Notes: generated by a model not told the origin, from the letters alone. Shown: positions 1 to 9,599, counted from the first letter of the stretch. The stretch is 64,000 nucleotides of DNA from Pseudomonadota bacterium (GCA_022563255.1 JADFNS010000008.1:20994-84993), one strand, 5' to 3'. Numbers and translations are program-made.

Positions 1-1
1 T

Positions 2-157
2 GAGGAGCCTGAAGTATTGCCGGCAGCGAATCGCTTGTTGCGCGAGATCATCGCATTTCATCTCGGGGGAAAAGAACTCAAGAGTCGCAAGGTGCTGATG
101 GAGGTCCGTCGCGGTAGAATCGCGCCATTGAACGGACGGACGACGGACAGTGACTAA
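2..157 (+). CDS. recO: RecO C-terminal fragment (DNA repair protein), cut by window edge
   Basis: An open frame enters from the left edge and gives 51 codons before TAA at 155-157. The visible tail contains [13 protein letters not shown] followed by a basic end, which resembles the C-terminus of RecO, the RecFOR mediator that helps load RecA on SSB-coated DNA. The next gene, pdxJ, starts inside this reading frame (GTG at 150, 8-base overlap). recO-pdxJ-acpS is a common gammaproteobacterial order, which supports the call. Only the last fifth of the protein is visible, so the assignment rests on this short match plus context. Confidence 0.75.
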   Translation, partial: EEPEVLPAANRLLREIIAFHLGGKELKSRKVLMEVRRGRIAPLNGRTTDSD

Positions 158-896
158 GGCCAATCCGGGGACTTTGTGCCTCGGTGTCAATATCGACCAT
201 ATTGCGACGCTGCGACAGGCACGCGGTACCAGCTATCCGCGGCCGGCGGATGCCGTCGTTATGGCGGAGCAGGCCGGCGCGGACAGCATTACGGTGCATT
301 TGCGGGAAGACCGGCGCCACATTCAGGATGCCGACCTGACGTCGATCATCGAGGTCATGCAAACGCACATGAACTTCGAGATGGCCGTCACGGATGAAAT
401 GCTGAATATTGCGTCGCGGTTAAAGCCATCGGACGTTTGCCTGGTGCCCGAGAAACGCGAAGAACTCACGACCGAAGGCGGTCTGGACGTCAAAGCGCAG
501 CCAGGCAAGCTAAAAACGGCTTGCGAGCGGTTGGCAGAGGAAGGCATTCGCGTGTCGTTGTTTATCGATCCCGAGGACGAGCAGCTGGATGCTGCGCTCG
601 CAGCCGGCGCACCCGTCGTTGAGCTTCACACCGGCGCCTACGCGTATGCGGAAGGCGACGAACAAGCAGGTCAGTTGCGTCGAATCGCGGCGGCGGCCAG
701 CTACGGGCAGAGTCTCGGGCTCGTAGTCAACGCGGGCCATGGACTGCATTATGAGAATGTTGCCGCCATCGCGGCAATTCCGGAAATCGTTGAGCTCAAT
801 ATCGGCCACTCGATTATTTCCAGGGCCGTTTTCGACGGCCTGGCGATGGCCGTCAGTGACATGAAGCGCATCATGCTCGCTGCCCGGGAATGTTGA
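150..896 (+). CDS. pdxJ: Pyridoxine 5'-phosphate synthase PdxJ
   Basis: PdxJ condenses 1-deoxy-D-xylulose 5-phosphate with 3-amino-2-oxopropyl phosphate to form pyridoxine 5'-phosphate, the ring-closing step of DXP-dependent vitamin B6 synthesis in the cytoplasm. The 248-residue TIM-barrel protein shows the N-terminal [16 protein letters not shown] (11-26), the catalytic His50 in [10 protein letters not shown], Glu77 in NFEMA, His197 in NAGHGL, and the phosphate-binding NIGHSII near 217-223. Its length matches the family (about 240-250). The start is GTG at 150 inside the end of recO, suggesting translational coupling. acpS follows after 7 bases. No anomalies seen. Confidence 0.97.
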   Translation: MTKANPGTLCLGVNIDHIATLRQARGTSYPRPADAVVMAEQAGADSITVHLREDRRHIQDADLTSIIEVMQTHMNFEMAVTDEMLNIASRLKPSDVCLVPEKREELTTEGGLDVKAQPGKLKTACERLAEEGIRVSLFIDPEDEQLDAALAAGAPVVELHTGAYAYAEGDEQAGQLRRIAAAASYGQSLGLVVNAGHGLHYENVAAIAAIPEIVELNIGHSIISRAVFDGLAMAVSDMKRIMLAAREC

Positions 897-903
897 GCGC
901 GCG

Positions 904-1293
904 ATGATATACGGCGTTGGCACGGACATGGTTGAAATATCCCGGATAGCGGAAACCTGGGAGCGATTTGGCGAGCGCTTCGCGCGCCGGATTCTCATGG
1001 ACGAGGAAATGCGGCTGTTCGCTCGCAGCAAGCAGCCGGTGAGATTTCTTGCGATGCGTTTTGCCGGTAAAGAAGCCGCGGTCAAAGCGATGGGAACGGG
1101 ATTTGCGCACGGTGTCTGGATGCGGGATGTGGGTATCACGAACAACAACTGGGGCAGACCACTGATTATCTGGTCGGAACGGGGCCGGCGCGTCTGCGAC
1201 CGTCTGGGAATCGGCGCAGGTCACGTCAGCCTGACGGACGATGGCGGATTTGTTCTGGCATTCGCGGTCGTCGAAACCGCAAACAACCAATAG
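904..1293 (+). CDS. acpS: Holo-[acyl-carrier-protein] synthase AcpS
   Basis: AcpS moves 4'-phosphopantetheine from coenzyme A to the serine of acyl carrier protein, activating it for fatty acid synthesis. The 129-residue protein has the two Mg-ligand motifs of the family: Asp8 in GVGTDMVEI and Glu57 in RFAGKEAAVKAMGTG. Length is typical (about 125). It lies 7 bases after pdxJ, the usual recO-pdxJ-acpS arrangement, so it is probably cotranscribed with it. Nothing unusual was noticed. Confidence 0.96.
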   Translation: MIYGVGTDMVEISRIAETWERFGERFARRILMDEEMRLFARSKQPVRFLAMRFAGKEAAVKAMGTGFAHGVWMRDVGITNNNWGRPLIIWSERGRRVCDRLGIGAGHVSLTDDGGFVLAFAVVETANNQ

Positions 1294-1312
1294 GCAACAT
1301 GGACCGTTAGCT

Positions 1313-2083
1313 ATGCACTGTTTTTCCTTTGATATCGAGACCGTGCCCGACGTTGAATTCGGGCGGCGATTTTGGAACCTTGATGGACTGCCCGATGAGG
1401 AAGTTGCGGCGGCGATGATGTTCAAGCGCCAGCAGCAGACCGGAGCGGAGTTTTTGCCGCTGCACCTGCAGCGCATCGTTGCGATTTCGGTAACATTTCG
1501 CACGGCGGATACGTTCAGGTTGTGGAGCCTCGGCGACGAAGATTCCAGTGAGGCCGAGATCGTGCGGCGTTTTTTCGATGGTATCGAACGCTACACACCC
1601 GATCTGGTTTCCTGGAACGGCGGTGGGTTCGATCTTCCGGTGCTGAATTATCGGGCTCTGCGCCACAAAATTCAGGCGCCGCGGTACTGGGAGACGGGCG
1701 ACAACGATCGCGACTTCAAATGGAACAATTACATGAGTCGCTTCCACTGGCGCCACGTCGATTTGATGGACGTACTGGCCGGGTTTCAACCCCGCGGTCG
1801 CGCCAGCCTCGACCAGATGGCCGTATTGCTGGGCTTCCCGGGCAAACTGGGCATGAGCGGCGACAAGGTGTGGGACACGTATCTCGAAGGCGGTATTCGG
1901 GAGATACGCGACTATTGCGAGACCGACGTCCTCAATACGTGGCTGATCTACCTGCGTTTCGAATTCATGCGCGGCCATCTCGATCAGTCCGATCTGGACC
2001 GCGAATTTGCGCTGGTTCGATCGACGCTGGAAAGCATGGAGCAACCGCATCTGCAGGAATTCCTTGCGGCCTGGGCCGGGTAG
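1313..2083 (+). CDS. Predicted 3'-5' exonuclease, PolB proofreading-domain family
   Basis: The 256-residue protein matches the stand-alone DnaQ-like family related to the exonuclease domain of DNA polymerase B (COG3298/DNA_pol_B_exo2). Visible motifs are Exo I DIET (Asp7, Glu9), Exo II SWNGGGFDLPVL (Asn102 to Asp107), a metal-ligand candidate Asp150 in WRHVDLMD, and Exo III YCETD (Tyr201, Asp205), so all DEDDy catalytic residues are present. The frame is open upstream to 1241 inside acpS. I chose ATG 1313 because the conserved beta strand with DIET begins there. Family members act on DNA 3' ends, but the cellular role is not well defined. It is followed 9 bases later by rlmD. Confidence 0.85.
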   Translation: MHCFSFDIETVPDVEFGRRFWNLDGLPDEEVAAAMMFKRQQQTGAEFLPLHLQRIVAISVTFRTADTFRLWSLGDEDSSEAEIVRRFFDGIERYTPDLVSWNGGGFDLPVLNYRALRHKIQAPRYWETGDNDRDFKWNNYMSRFHWRHVDLMDVLAGFQPRGRASLDQMAVLLGFPGKLGMSGDKVWDTYLEGGIREIRDYCETDVLNTWLIYLRFEFMRGHLDQSDLDREFALVRSTLESMEQPHLQEFLAAWAG

Positions 2084-2092
2084 GGCGCCGCG

Positions 2093-3412
2093 ATGGCCAG
2101 AAAACGCCGTGAACCGGAAACGGCAGTTATAGAGTCGTCGACGCACGACGGTCGCGGGATCGCTGCGGTTAACGGTAAGAAGGTATTCGTGGCCGGCGCG
2201 TTGCCGGGCGAGACGGTTGAGTTCATCCGCCGCAAGTCGCGTCGCAACTTCGACGAGGCACAGTTACTCGAAGTTATAGAGGCGTCGGAGGACCGCATCA
2301 CGGCAAAGTGCGAGGCGTTCGGCCGCTGCGGCGGATGCTCGTTGCAACACGTGACCGAGGATTACCAGCGCGACATCAAATCGCAGGCGCTCAAGGACAA
2401 CCTTGAGCGTATCGGCAAAGTCGAACCTGACACCTGGTTGCCGCCGATGATCGGTCCGGCGTGGAACTATCGCCGGCGTGCCAGAATAGCCGTCAAGGAC
2501 GTGCGCGCAAAAGGGCGCGTGTTGGTGGGCTTCAGGGAGCGTCACGCGCCGTTCATCACTGACATGCATCGTTGCGAAGTGCTGACGAAGCCGATCGATG
2601 GTTTGCTCGACGAACTGAGCGAGATGATCGGTAATTTATCGATACGTGCGCGGTTGCCGCAGATTGAAATTGCCGCTGCCGAAAACGCCACGGCGATGGT
2701 TTTTCGTGTGCTGGACGCGCCGACCGACGCGGACAAGGAGTTGTTGATCGCCTTCGGCGCGAGCCATGACATCCGCATCTACTTGCAGCCGGGCGGTCTG
2801 GATTCGCTGCAACTTATTCAGCCCGAGAGTTTCGATGAGCCGCTTTACTACACGTTGCCGGACTTCGATATTCGCATCGATTTCGAGCCGATTGATTTTG
2901 TGCAGGTCAACGGCGAGATCAATCGTCGCATGGTGAATTTCGCCGTCGAGCATTTGCGTCCGGGTCCGGACGACCGGGTCCTCGATCTCTATTGCGGGAT
3001 AGGTAATTTTTCGTTGCCGCTGGCCCGAAAATCCGGCGCCGTTCTCGGCGTCGAGGGCGAGCAAGGCCTGGTCGCGAGGGCGGCCGGAAATGCGCAGAAG
3101 AACGGTCTCGAAAACCTCGAGTTCCGCGTTGCCGATCTCAGCAAGATCGATGGCAGCGAGGCATGGGTCAAAGCCGGCTGCGATCGGCTGTTGCTGGATC
3201 CGGCGCGCAGCGGCGCGGCTGAGATCGTCGCGTGCATCGATGTTCTTGCTCCGGAGCGTATCGTGTACGTTTCCTGTCATCCGGGTACTTTGGCGCGGGA
3301 CGCGGGGTTGCTGGTTCACGAGCACGGATATCGGCTCGAGTCTGCGGGTATCATCGATATGTTCCCGCACACAGCCCATGTAGAATCGATCGCGGTATTT
3401 ACCCAAGCGTGA
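2093..3412 (+). CDS. rlmD: 23S rRNA (uracil(1939)-C5)-methyltransferase RlmD
   Basis: This SAM-dependent enzyme makes m5U1939 in 23S rRNA. The 439-residue protein begins with a TRAM domain (about residues 12-68). It then has the iron-sulfur cysteines Cys73, Cys79, Cys82 (CEAFGRCGGC) and Cys161, a Rossmann methyltransferase domain with VLDLYCGIGNF, and the catalytic cysteine Cys395 in VSCHPGTLARD. Length and domain order are typical of RlmD/RumA. It begins 9 bases after the exonuclease gene and is likely in the same transcript. The paralogue RlmC is a possible alternative, but the N-terminal TRAM domain and length favour RlmD. Confidence 0.93.
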   Translation: MARKRREPETAVIESSTHDGRGIAAVNGKKVFVAGALPGETVEFIRRKSRRNFDEAQLLEVIEASEDRITAKCEAFGRCGGCSLQHVTEDYQRDIKSQALKDNLERIGKVEPDTWLPPMIGPAWNYRRRARIAVKDVRAKGRVLVGFRERHAPFITDMHRCEVLTKPIDGLLDELSEMIGNLSIRARLPQIEIAAAENATAMVFRVLDAPTDADKELLIAFGASHDIRIYLQPGGLDSLQLIQPESFDEPLYYTLPDFDIRIDFEPIDFVQVNGEINRRMVNFAVEHLRPGPDDRVLDLYCGIGNFSLPLARKSGAVLGVEGEQGLVARAAGNAQKNGLENLEFRVADLSKIDGSEAWVKAGCDRLLLDPARSGAAEIVACIDVLAPERIVYVSCHPGTLARDAGLLVHEHGYRLESAGIIDMFPHTAHVESIAVFTQA

Positions 3413-3435
3413 CCACGACGCCAGAGGTGCAACGG

Positions 3436-4482
3436 ATGTCATTAGGACCCGTTATGCTCGATATCGAAGGACTCGCGCTGAGTCCGGCCGACCGCGATCT
3501 TCTGCGGGAGCCCGCTGTGGGTGGCGTCATCCTTTTTGCGCGCAACTTTGAGTCTGTTGAGCAGGTTACTGATCTGGTTGCGGAGATTCGCGCGTTGCGC
3601 AGCCCGCCTTTGATCATCGCCGTCGATCACGAAGGTGGTCGGGTACAGCGGTTTCGCGACGGTTTTACGCCAGTACCGCCGATGCGGCACATCGGACTCG
3701 AGTTCGACCGGGATCGTGATTCCGGATTGCAGATTGCCCGTCAGGCGGGCTGGATCATCGCGGCCGAACTGCGGTCCGCCGGCATTGATTTGTGCTTTGC
3801 GCCGTGCGTCGACCTCGATTGGGGCGTCAGCGAAATTATTGGCGATCGTTCGTTTCATCGCGATCCCGACGCCGTTAGCGATTTGGCCGGAGCGTTTGCG
3901 CGCGGTTTGCGCAGCAAAGGAATGGCCACCGTGGCAAAGCATTTTCCAGGGCACGGCGCCGTCGTCGCGGATTCGCATTTGAAATTGCCTGTCGACCGGC
4001 GCGATTATGGCTCGATTCTCGACGATATGCGTCCGTACGAACGCATGATGAGCACCGGCGTCGTTGCCGGCGTCATGCTTGCGCATATCGTGTATCAGTC
4101 GATCGACAATTTGCCCGCCGGTTTTTCCGAATACTGGATACAGCGCGAGCTGCGCACGCGCCTCGGCTTCGGCGGCGCGGTTTTCTGTGACGACCTGAGC
4201 ATGAAAGCGACGCGCGAGTACGGATCGATGGCAAAGCGCGCGCGCCGGTCACTTGATGCAGGATGCGACATGATACTGGTTTGCAACGATCGGAACGCGG
4301 CGCAGCAGGCCGTTAACGAACTGAACGACTATTCCAATCCGTTGTCGCTCGTGCGCCTTGCGCGATTGCACGGCACGGGCCAGATGTCGAGAAAGGCGTT
4401 GCTCGCCAGCGAAGAATGGCAGGAGGCGAACGCTTTATTTGCGAAGTGGAGCGAGCGACCGGAGTTGCAGCTGCACGCGTGA
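3436..4482 (+). CDS. nagZ: Beta-N-acetylhexosaminidase NagZ (peptidoglycan recycling)
   Basis: NagZ removes GlcNAc from GlcNAc-anhydro-muropeptides in the cytoplasm, a step in cell-wall recycling that also shapes AmpC induction. The 348-residue glycoside hydrolase family 3 protein shows VDHEGGRVQRF (63-73), the signature KHFPGHG with downstream DSH (168-181), and FCDDLSM (250-256) containing the predicted nucleophile aspartate. The frame is open upstream to 3232 inside rlmD. ATG 3436 is chosen because MLDIEGLALSPADRDLL is the usual NagZ beginning and the length then fits the family. The gene ends in TGA overlapping the start region of the next gene. Confidence 0.95.
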   Translation: MSLGPVMLDIEGLALSPADRDLLREPAVGGVILFARNFESVEQVTDLVAEIRALRSPPLIIAVDHEGGRVQRFRDGFTPVPPMRHIGLEFDRDRDSGLQIARQAGWIIAAELRSAGIDLCFAPCVDLDWGVSEIIGDRSFHRDPDAVSDLAGAFARGLRSKGMATVAKHFPGHGAVVADSHLKLPVDRRDYGSILDDMRPYERMMSTGVVAGVMLAHIVYQSIDNLPAGFSEYWIQRELRTRLGFGGAVFCDDLSMKATREYGSMAKRARRSLDAGCDMILVCNDRNAAQQAVNELNDYSNPLSLVRLARLHGTGQMSRKALLASEEWQEANALFAKWSERPELQLHA

Positions 4483-4484
4483 TC

Positions 4485-5369
4485 ATGGCGACCATCAATC
4501 GAAAAATTCTGGAACAAGTCATCGCGGCGACCTCCGAGCCGCTGGTCGTTGTGCGTGTCGACCGGCCAGACTGGCCCGTGGTGTTGACGAATCCGGCTTT
4601 CAAGGCCATTACCGAAGAACGCGTCCTGAAGCAGCCGTTCGCAGACGTTATTGAAGAACTTGCCGGGCGCGAGCTCGCTCTTGAAGTCAGCGAGACCGTG
4701 CGCGCGCAGCAGGAAACGAGCTTGCCAGTCGAGTTAAACGGGCGCGAGTACCTGCTGGTATTGAAGGCGCTGATAATACCGGGCGAGGAGACCGCCCGGT
4801 ATTATGCGGCGTATTGGCGCGCTGGTGCCGGTTCCGGTGCCGCCTCGGGCACGGAGTTGCACTACGAATTGCTTAAGGCCAAGCGCCGCGTCCGGGATTT
4901 GTCGCGTGACGATCCCGTTACGGGCTTGTTAAACGGCCGGGCATTCGCCGATGTTTTCGAACACGACTGGGCAGTCGCTGCGCGCGAGAAAGGCAAGTTG
5001 TCGCTGGTGATGTTTCGCCTGCGGGAATTCGATGAATACCGCGACGTATTCGGGCGGCACGCCGCCGATTCCTGTCTGCGCCGGGTGGGACAGGCGATCC
5101 GGCGCTGCCTGCGCCGTGCGAGCGACGTTGCTGCGCATCTGGACGGCGAGCGTTTCGTTGTATTGTCACACGCGTCCGATGAGGATGGCGTTCGGGATTT
5201 CGCTGCAAAAATCTCCACTGCCGTGCGCGAACTGGGCTTGCATCATCCGCGTTCGAGTTCGTCAAAGTTCGTGACGGTCTCGTATCACGTGTCAGTCGCG
5301 GATATCAGTGTGGAGCAGCGCGATGCGCGAGAGTTCCTGACTGAGTTACTGGCCGTCAAAACCAGCTAA
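4485..5369 (+). CDS. PAS-like/degenerate GGDEF protein, probably not a cyclase
   Basis: The 294-residue cytoplasmic protein has a PAS-like N-terminus (about 5-120) and a GGDEF-fold C-terminus (about 138-290) introduced by DDPVTGLLNGRAF (142-154), the usual opening of diguanylate cyclase domains. The active site is degraded: the signature GGDEF reads DGERF (220-224), and the metal-binding DxD position reads RLR (Arg178, Arg180). c-di-GMP synthesis is therefore unlikely, and a sensory or scaffolding role is inferred. The start is ATG 4485, 2 bases after nagZ; GTG 4479 overlapping the nagZ stop is an alternative. Its end overlaps csiV tail-to-tail by 24 bases. Confidence 0.8.
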   Translation: MATINRKILEQVIAATSEPLVVVRVDRPDWPVVLTNPAFKAITEERVLKQPFADVIEELAGRELALEVSETVRAQQETSLPVELNGREYLLVLKALIIPGEETARYYAAYWRAGAGSGAASGTELHYELLKAKRRVRDLSRDDPVTGLLNGRAFADVFEHDWAVAAREKGKLSLVMFRLREFDEYRDVFGRHAADSCLRRVGQAIRRCLRRASDVAAHLDGERFVVLSHASDEDGVRDFAAKISTAVRELGLHHPRSSSSKFVTVSYHVSVADISVEQRDAREFLTELLAVKTS

Positions 5370-6068
5370 TCCCGTTTCGCCCAGAAATTCCTCCTCCGGC
5401 TCCTCTTCTTCCACGCGAGTGATTTTCGCCAGCACGCCGAATTTTGGATGATCGTAATAGCGCAGGTCGCCATTGCGAAAAATGCGGTCTTCGTCTATTC
5501 GATAACGTACCGGATAAGTCACGACGGTCTCATCGCTTGGTGGCGGGATCGAGTGCGGCGCGTCCAGTTGCAGGTTGACGACGAGGTGCAGGTAGCGGCT
5601 CAGATACAGGGTCAGATCTCCTTGCAGGCCAGCAGGTGGCGTCACAAAAGAACTTAAGGGACGTGCTTCGGTATCTTCCTTGGGATAGGTCGGCTGCGTC
5701 CAGCCGAAGTGCAGCAACGGCTCGTATATCTCAAGTTTTTCCATGCGCTCATAGATTTCGTCCAGCGAAAAATCCTGATCGGATAACGCGACGGTCTCTT
5801 CTTGAAAGTCGTCGACCGGAAGTTTGACGCTCAGGAAATCGTCGCTCGGCACATCGTCGATCAGCAGATCGCCGGCCAGGAATTCCTCAACCGGTGGTTC
5901 GTCGGCCAGGAATATCTCCGTGCCCGTCGATACGTCCTGCGCGTACGAGAAAACGATCAGTTCAACCGTGTAGCGGCGAACTTCGACTTGCTCTTCTTCG
6001 GGCGTGTCTTCCGCGAGAGCGCTCGTAGCCATTAACGGCAGCAGCAGTAGGGAGACTCGTTTTTTCAT
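5346..6068 (-). CDS. CsiV-like periplasmic protein
   Basis: This is a 240-residue exported protein with a clear Sec signal peptide (MKKRVSLLLLPLMATSALA) and a mature part starting with acidic residues followed by RRYTVELIVFSY. The latter resembles the first strand of the CsiV family (peptidoglycan-binding partner of the PBP1A activator system in Vibrio). The gene lies 16 bases downstream of mfd on the same strand, a neighbourhood in which I recall csiV-type genes. The frame is open upstream to 6212, but ATG 6068 is preceded by AAAGG and gives a proper signal peptide. The family assignment rests on this short motif, export and context, so function is tentative. Confidence 0.65.
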   Translation of the reverse strand: MKKRVSLLLLPLMATSALAEDTPEEEQVEVRRYTVELIVFSYAQDVSTGTEIFLADEPPVEEFLAGDLLIDDVPSDDFLSVKLPVDDFQEETVALSDQDFSLDEIYERMEKLEIYEPLLHFGWTQPTYPKEDTEARPLSSFVTPPAGLQGDLTLYLSRYLHLVVNLQLDAPHSIPPPSDETVVTYPVRYRIDEDRIFRNGDLRYYDHPKFGVLAKITRVEEEEPEEEFLGETGLAGFDGQ

Positions 6069-6084
6069 TCGACCTTTGATCCTG

Positions 6085-9000
6085 TTAAGCGTTTTTGACC
6101 ACCAGATGCTGCAGGAGATTTTCGATAGCCGCGAAACGTTTCTCCAGATCAGGCAGCTCGTACGTGATCTGCAGGCGGTGCGAGCCCTGCAGACGATAGC
6201 GACGACCGTCATTTTGCACTAATTGCACGAGAGCGACAGGGTCAATATGGCTCTTGGCGGCAAAAACGATATAACCGCCGGCATCCGCAGCGTCGATTTT
6301 TTCGATTCCCAGCGTCGCCGCGGATCTCTTGATCGCGGCTATGCGGATGAGGTTCCTGGTGGCGTCGGGCAACAGACCGAAGCGATCGATGAGCTCAACC
6401 TGCAACTCGCGCAGCTCCACAGCCGTGGTTGCCGCAGAAATGCGCTTGTACAGCGTCAGCCGCAGGTGGACGTCGGGTACATAGTCGTCAGGCAGCAGCG
6501 CGGCGACGTGGAAGTTGATTTCCACTCCTGTGTTGAACGGCGCCAGGAGATCGGTTTTCTTTCCTGTGCGCAGCGAATCTACCGCTCGTCCGAGGAGTTC
6601 GGTGTACAGCGCAAATCCAATTTCCTGTATCTGCCCGCTTTGCGTGTCACCGAGCAACTCTCCGGCGCCGCGGATCTCAAGATCGTGCGTCGCCAGGGTA
6701 AATCCGGCACCCAGTTCGTTGAGCGAGTCGATAGCCTCCAGGCGTTTCACGGCATCGGCAGTCAGGGCAGTCTTGGGCGGTGCGAAAAGGAAGGCATAGG
6801 CGCGGTGATGCGAGCGGCCGACGCGACCGCGCAGCTGATGCAGCTGCGCGAGTCCGAAACGATCCGCGCGATTAATGATGATCGTATTCGCCGTGGGTAT
6901 ATCGAGGCCGCTCTCGACAATGGTTGTGCACAACAATATGTTGAAACGCCGGTGATAGAAGTCGAGCATCACTTGCTCCAGTTCCCGCTCGCGCATCTGT
7001 CCGTGACCGATACGGATGTCGGCCTCGGGGATCAGTTTTTGCAGCTGTTGTTTAATACGGCCGATGTCTGCAACACGGTTGTGGATAAAATACACCTGGC
7101 CGCCACGTTTGATCTCACGCAAGCAAGCCTCGCGGATCACGACGTCGTTCCATTCGGAGACGAACGTCTTGATGGCGAGGCGGCCGGCGGGGGGCGTCGC
7201 AATCAACGACATTTCGCGGATGCCTCCCAGGGCCATGTTCAGTGTTCTCGGTATCGGCGTTGCCGTCAGCGTCAATACGTCGATTTCGCTGCGCAGCGAC
7301 TTGATCGCCTCTTTGTGCCGGACACCAAAGCGATGTTCTTCGTCGATAATGACGAGCCCAACGTCGCGAAAGTCCTTTGTATGACCCAATAGTCGATGCG
7401 TGCCGATGGCGATATCCACGGAACCGCTTCGCAGCCCCGCGACGATGTCTCTGACTTCCTTCGCAGACTGGAAGCGCGACAATACTTCGACACGGACCGG
7501 CCAGTCTGCGAAGCGGTCGCGAAACGTCCGGCCATGTTGCTGTGCGAGCAATGTGGTCGGCACGAGCACGGCGACCTGCTTGCCGCCGTACACGGCGGCG
7601 AAGCTTGCCCGCAACGCGACTTCCGTCTTGCCAAAGCCGACGTCGCCGCACACGATTCTGTCCATCGGCCGATCGGACCGCAGGTCTTCGAGGACGTCAT
7701 CGATCGTCTGTGCCTGATCCTCGGTCAGTTCGAAGGGAAATCCGGCCTCGAACGCCTGGTATTCGTCCTCCGGCCACTGGAAACGGTGTCCGTGCCGTGC
7801 CGCGCGGCGCGCGTAGATGTCGAGAAGTTCGGCGGCGATGTCGCGAATCTTGCTGATTGCGCGCTTGCGGGCTTTTTCCCACTGATCGCTGCCGAGGCGA
7901 TGCAGTGGTGCGTTGTCGGGTGACGCGCCGGTATAGCGCGAGATCAACTCCAGCGCGTGCACCGGTACGTACAACTTGTCGCCAGCGGCGTATTCAAGAT
8001 GCAGAAATTCGGCCTCTATGCCACCGGTCGTCAGTGTCATCAAACCCAGATAACGTCCGACTCCATACTCTGCGTGCACGACCGGAGAGCCCGCAGAGAG
8101 ATCGTTGAGTTGGCGGATAATCGTTTCCGGATCACGATCGTGGCGGCGCTTGCGGCGACGTGACCCGGTGCGCTCGCCGAACAACTGTTGTTCGCTGACA
8201 ATTGCGATCTGTGCGTCGGGCAGAAGTACGCCGTCGTCAAGGGGCGCGATGGTGATGCAGATGCGGTGATCGTTGTCGCGAAAGTCATGCCACCCTTCGA
8301 CACGAACCAGGTCGAGCCCACGTCCGGACAGGAGGTCGTGCAATTGTTCGCGGCGACCCGGCGAATCTGTGCTGAAAAGCACCCGCCCGTTAAATGTCTG
8401 TAGAAATTGCATCAGGGAGGCGGCTGCGTCTTCGTAGCGTACCTCAATCTTCATCGCCGGTGGCAGCCGGGTGTCATGATTGACAGCCACTCCTGAAAGC
8501 GATTGCGCCGAGTAGCGGATGCGAGCGAAACCGGCCAGACGTTGCGAGATCGTCTCCGGCGTCAGGAAGGTTTCTGCAGTCGTCAGTATCGGTCGTTCGG
8601 GGTCCAGACTGCACATGTCAAAACGCTCAAGCGCTTCGGCCCAGAATTGAGCCAGCAGCGAGTCCAGAGAGTCAGGCAGAAGAACAACGCAGTTTTTCGG
8701 AAGGTAGTCGAGCAGTGATGCGCTGTCGGCAAAGAACAGCGGCAGGTAATACTCGATTCCGCCGTGCGCAATACCGTCCGAGATTTCGCGGTACACGCGT
8801 GACTTGCCGGGTTGGCCTGCAAAGCGTTCGCGATAGTTATGACGAAACAGACTGATGGCGTCGGCATCCAACGGGATTTCCCTCGCCGGCAGGATGCGTA
8901 TTGCATCGACTTTTTCACCTGAGAGCTGGCTGTCGGGCGAGAAGTGGCGCAAGGATTCGATGTCGTCGCCGAAGAAATCGACGCGGACCGGGTCGTGATC

Positions 9001-9552
9001 GCCCATCGGAAATATGTCGATCAGAGATCCGCGGACGGCGAAGTCGCCGTGCTCGACGACCTGGGGCACTCGCGAGTACCCGGCCGCAATCAGCGATTGG
9101 GTGAACGCCTCGCGTGGCAGTTCCTGGCCGCGGTGCAGCGACAGTGAACGGGCGGCGACGTAGTCGAGTGGCGGTAATCGCTGGTGCAGCACCCCGGCGG
9201 TCGCGATGATTATGCCGCTGCGCATTGCTGGCAGCGCGGCGAGTACGCTGAGGCGTTGCGAAATGATGTCCTGATGTGGCGAAAAACTATCCCAGGGCAG
9301 CGTTTCCCACTCGACGAAATGCTCAACGGGTATCGCGTCGCCCGCGAAGAAACGAATTTCAGCCTCAAGTTGATCGGCGTGCCGCGGGTCCTCAGCCAAA
9401 ACCAGCAACGCTCGCGGTTGATCGCCAGCGAGATGTTGCGCGACTTCTGCAGCGGCCAGTGCGCCGCTGGCGCCGATCAGGCGGCCCCATCGGGATTCCT
9501 TGCCAGGCGCGGGAATTCGAGGCTTGGCGGATATGAGTATGGCTTCGGTCAA
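6085..9552 (-). CDS. mfd: Transcription-repair coupling factor Mfd
   Basis: Mfd is an ATP-driven translocase that pushes stalled RNA polymerase off damaged DNA and recruits UvrA. The 1155-residue protein is full length for the family (about 1150). It contains the N-terminal UvrB-like module, the RNA polymerase interaction domain around VHAEYGVGRYLGL, and the RecG-like motor with Walker A GDVGFGKT (636-643) and DEEH (about 737-740). Helicase motifs such as GRVGRS and the C-terminal TRCF domain follow. csiV follows 16 bases downstream and is probably cotranscribed. A 389-codon open frame runs antisense through this gene and is treated as a shadow. Confidence 0.98.
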   Translation of the reverse strand: MTEAILISAKPRIPAPGKESRWGRLIGASGALAAAEVAQHLAGDQPRALLVLAEDPRHADQLEAEIRFFAGDAIPVEHFVEWETLPWDSFSPHQDIISQRLSVLAALPAMRSGIIIATAGVLHQRLPPLDYVAARSLSLHRGQELPREAFTQSLIAAGYSRVPQVVEHGDFAVRGSLIDIFPMGDHDPVRVDFFGDDIESLRHFSPDSQLSGEKVDAIRILPAREIPLDADAISLFRHNYRERFAGQPGKSRVYREISDGIAHGGIEYYLPLFFADSASLLDYLPKNCVVLLPDSLDSLLAQFWAEALERFDMCSLDPERPILTTAETFLTPETISQRLAGFARIRYSAQSLSGVAVNHDTRLPPAMKIEVRYEDAAASLMQFLQTFNGRVLFSTDSPGRREQLHDLLSGRGLDLVRVEGWHDFRDNDHRICITIAPLDDGVLLPDAQIAIVSEQQLFGERTGSRRRKRRHDRDPETIIRQLNDLSAGSPVVHAEYGVGRYLGLMTLTTGGIEAEFLHLEYAAGDKLYVPVHALELISRYTGASPDNAPLHRLGSDQWEKARKRAISKIRDIAAELLDIYARRAARHGHRFQWPEDEYQAFEAGFPFELTEDQAQTIDDVLEDLRSDRPMDRIVCGDVGFGKTEVALRASFAAVYGGKQVAVLVPTTLLAQQHGRTFRDRFADWPVRVEVLSRFQSAKEVRDIVAGLRSGSVDIAIGTHRLLGHTKDFRDVGLVIIDEEHRFGVRHKEAIKSLRSEIDVLTLTATPIPRTLNMALGGIREMSLIATPPAGRLAIKTFVSEWNDVVIREACLREIKRGGQVYFIHNRVADIGRIKQQLQKLIPEADIRIGHGQMRERELEQVMLDFYHRRFNILLCTTIVESGLDIPTANTIIINRADRFGLAQLHQLRGRVGRSHHRAYAFLFAPPKTALTADAVKRLEAIDSLNELGAGFTLATHDLEIRGAGELLGDTQSGQIQEIGFALYTELLGRAVDSLRTGKKTDLLAPFNTGVEINFHVAALLPDDYVPDVHLRLTLYKRISAATTAVELRELQVELIDRFGLLPDATRNLIRIAAIKRSAATLGIEKIDAADAGGYIVFAAKSHIDPVALVQLVQNDGRRYRLQGSHRLQITYELPDLEKRFAAIENLLQHLVVKNA

Positions 9553-9599
9553 GGTGTTGATATCGTCGTGCTCGGCGGGACGCGATTATTACACAGACA

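Noticed and set aside
6223-7392. 389-codon open frame on the plus strand opposite mfd
   Set aside because: It runs antisense to clearly conserved mfd helicase domains, has no recognisable domain or ribosome-binding site, and is expected by chance in GC-rich coding sequence.
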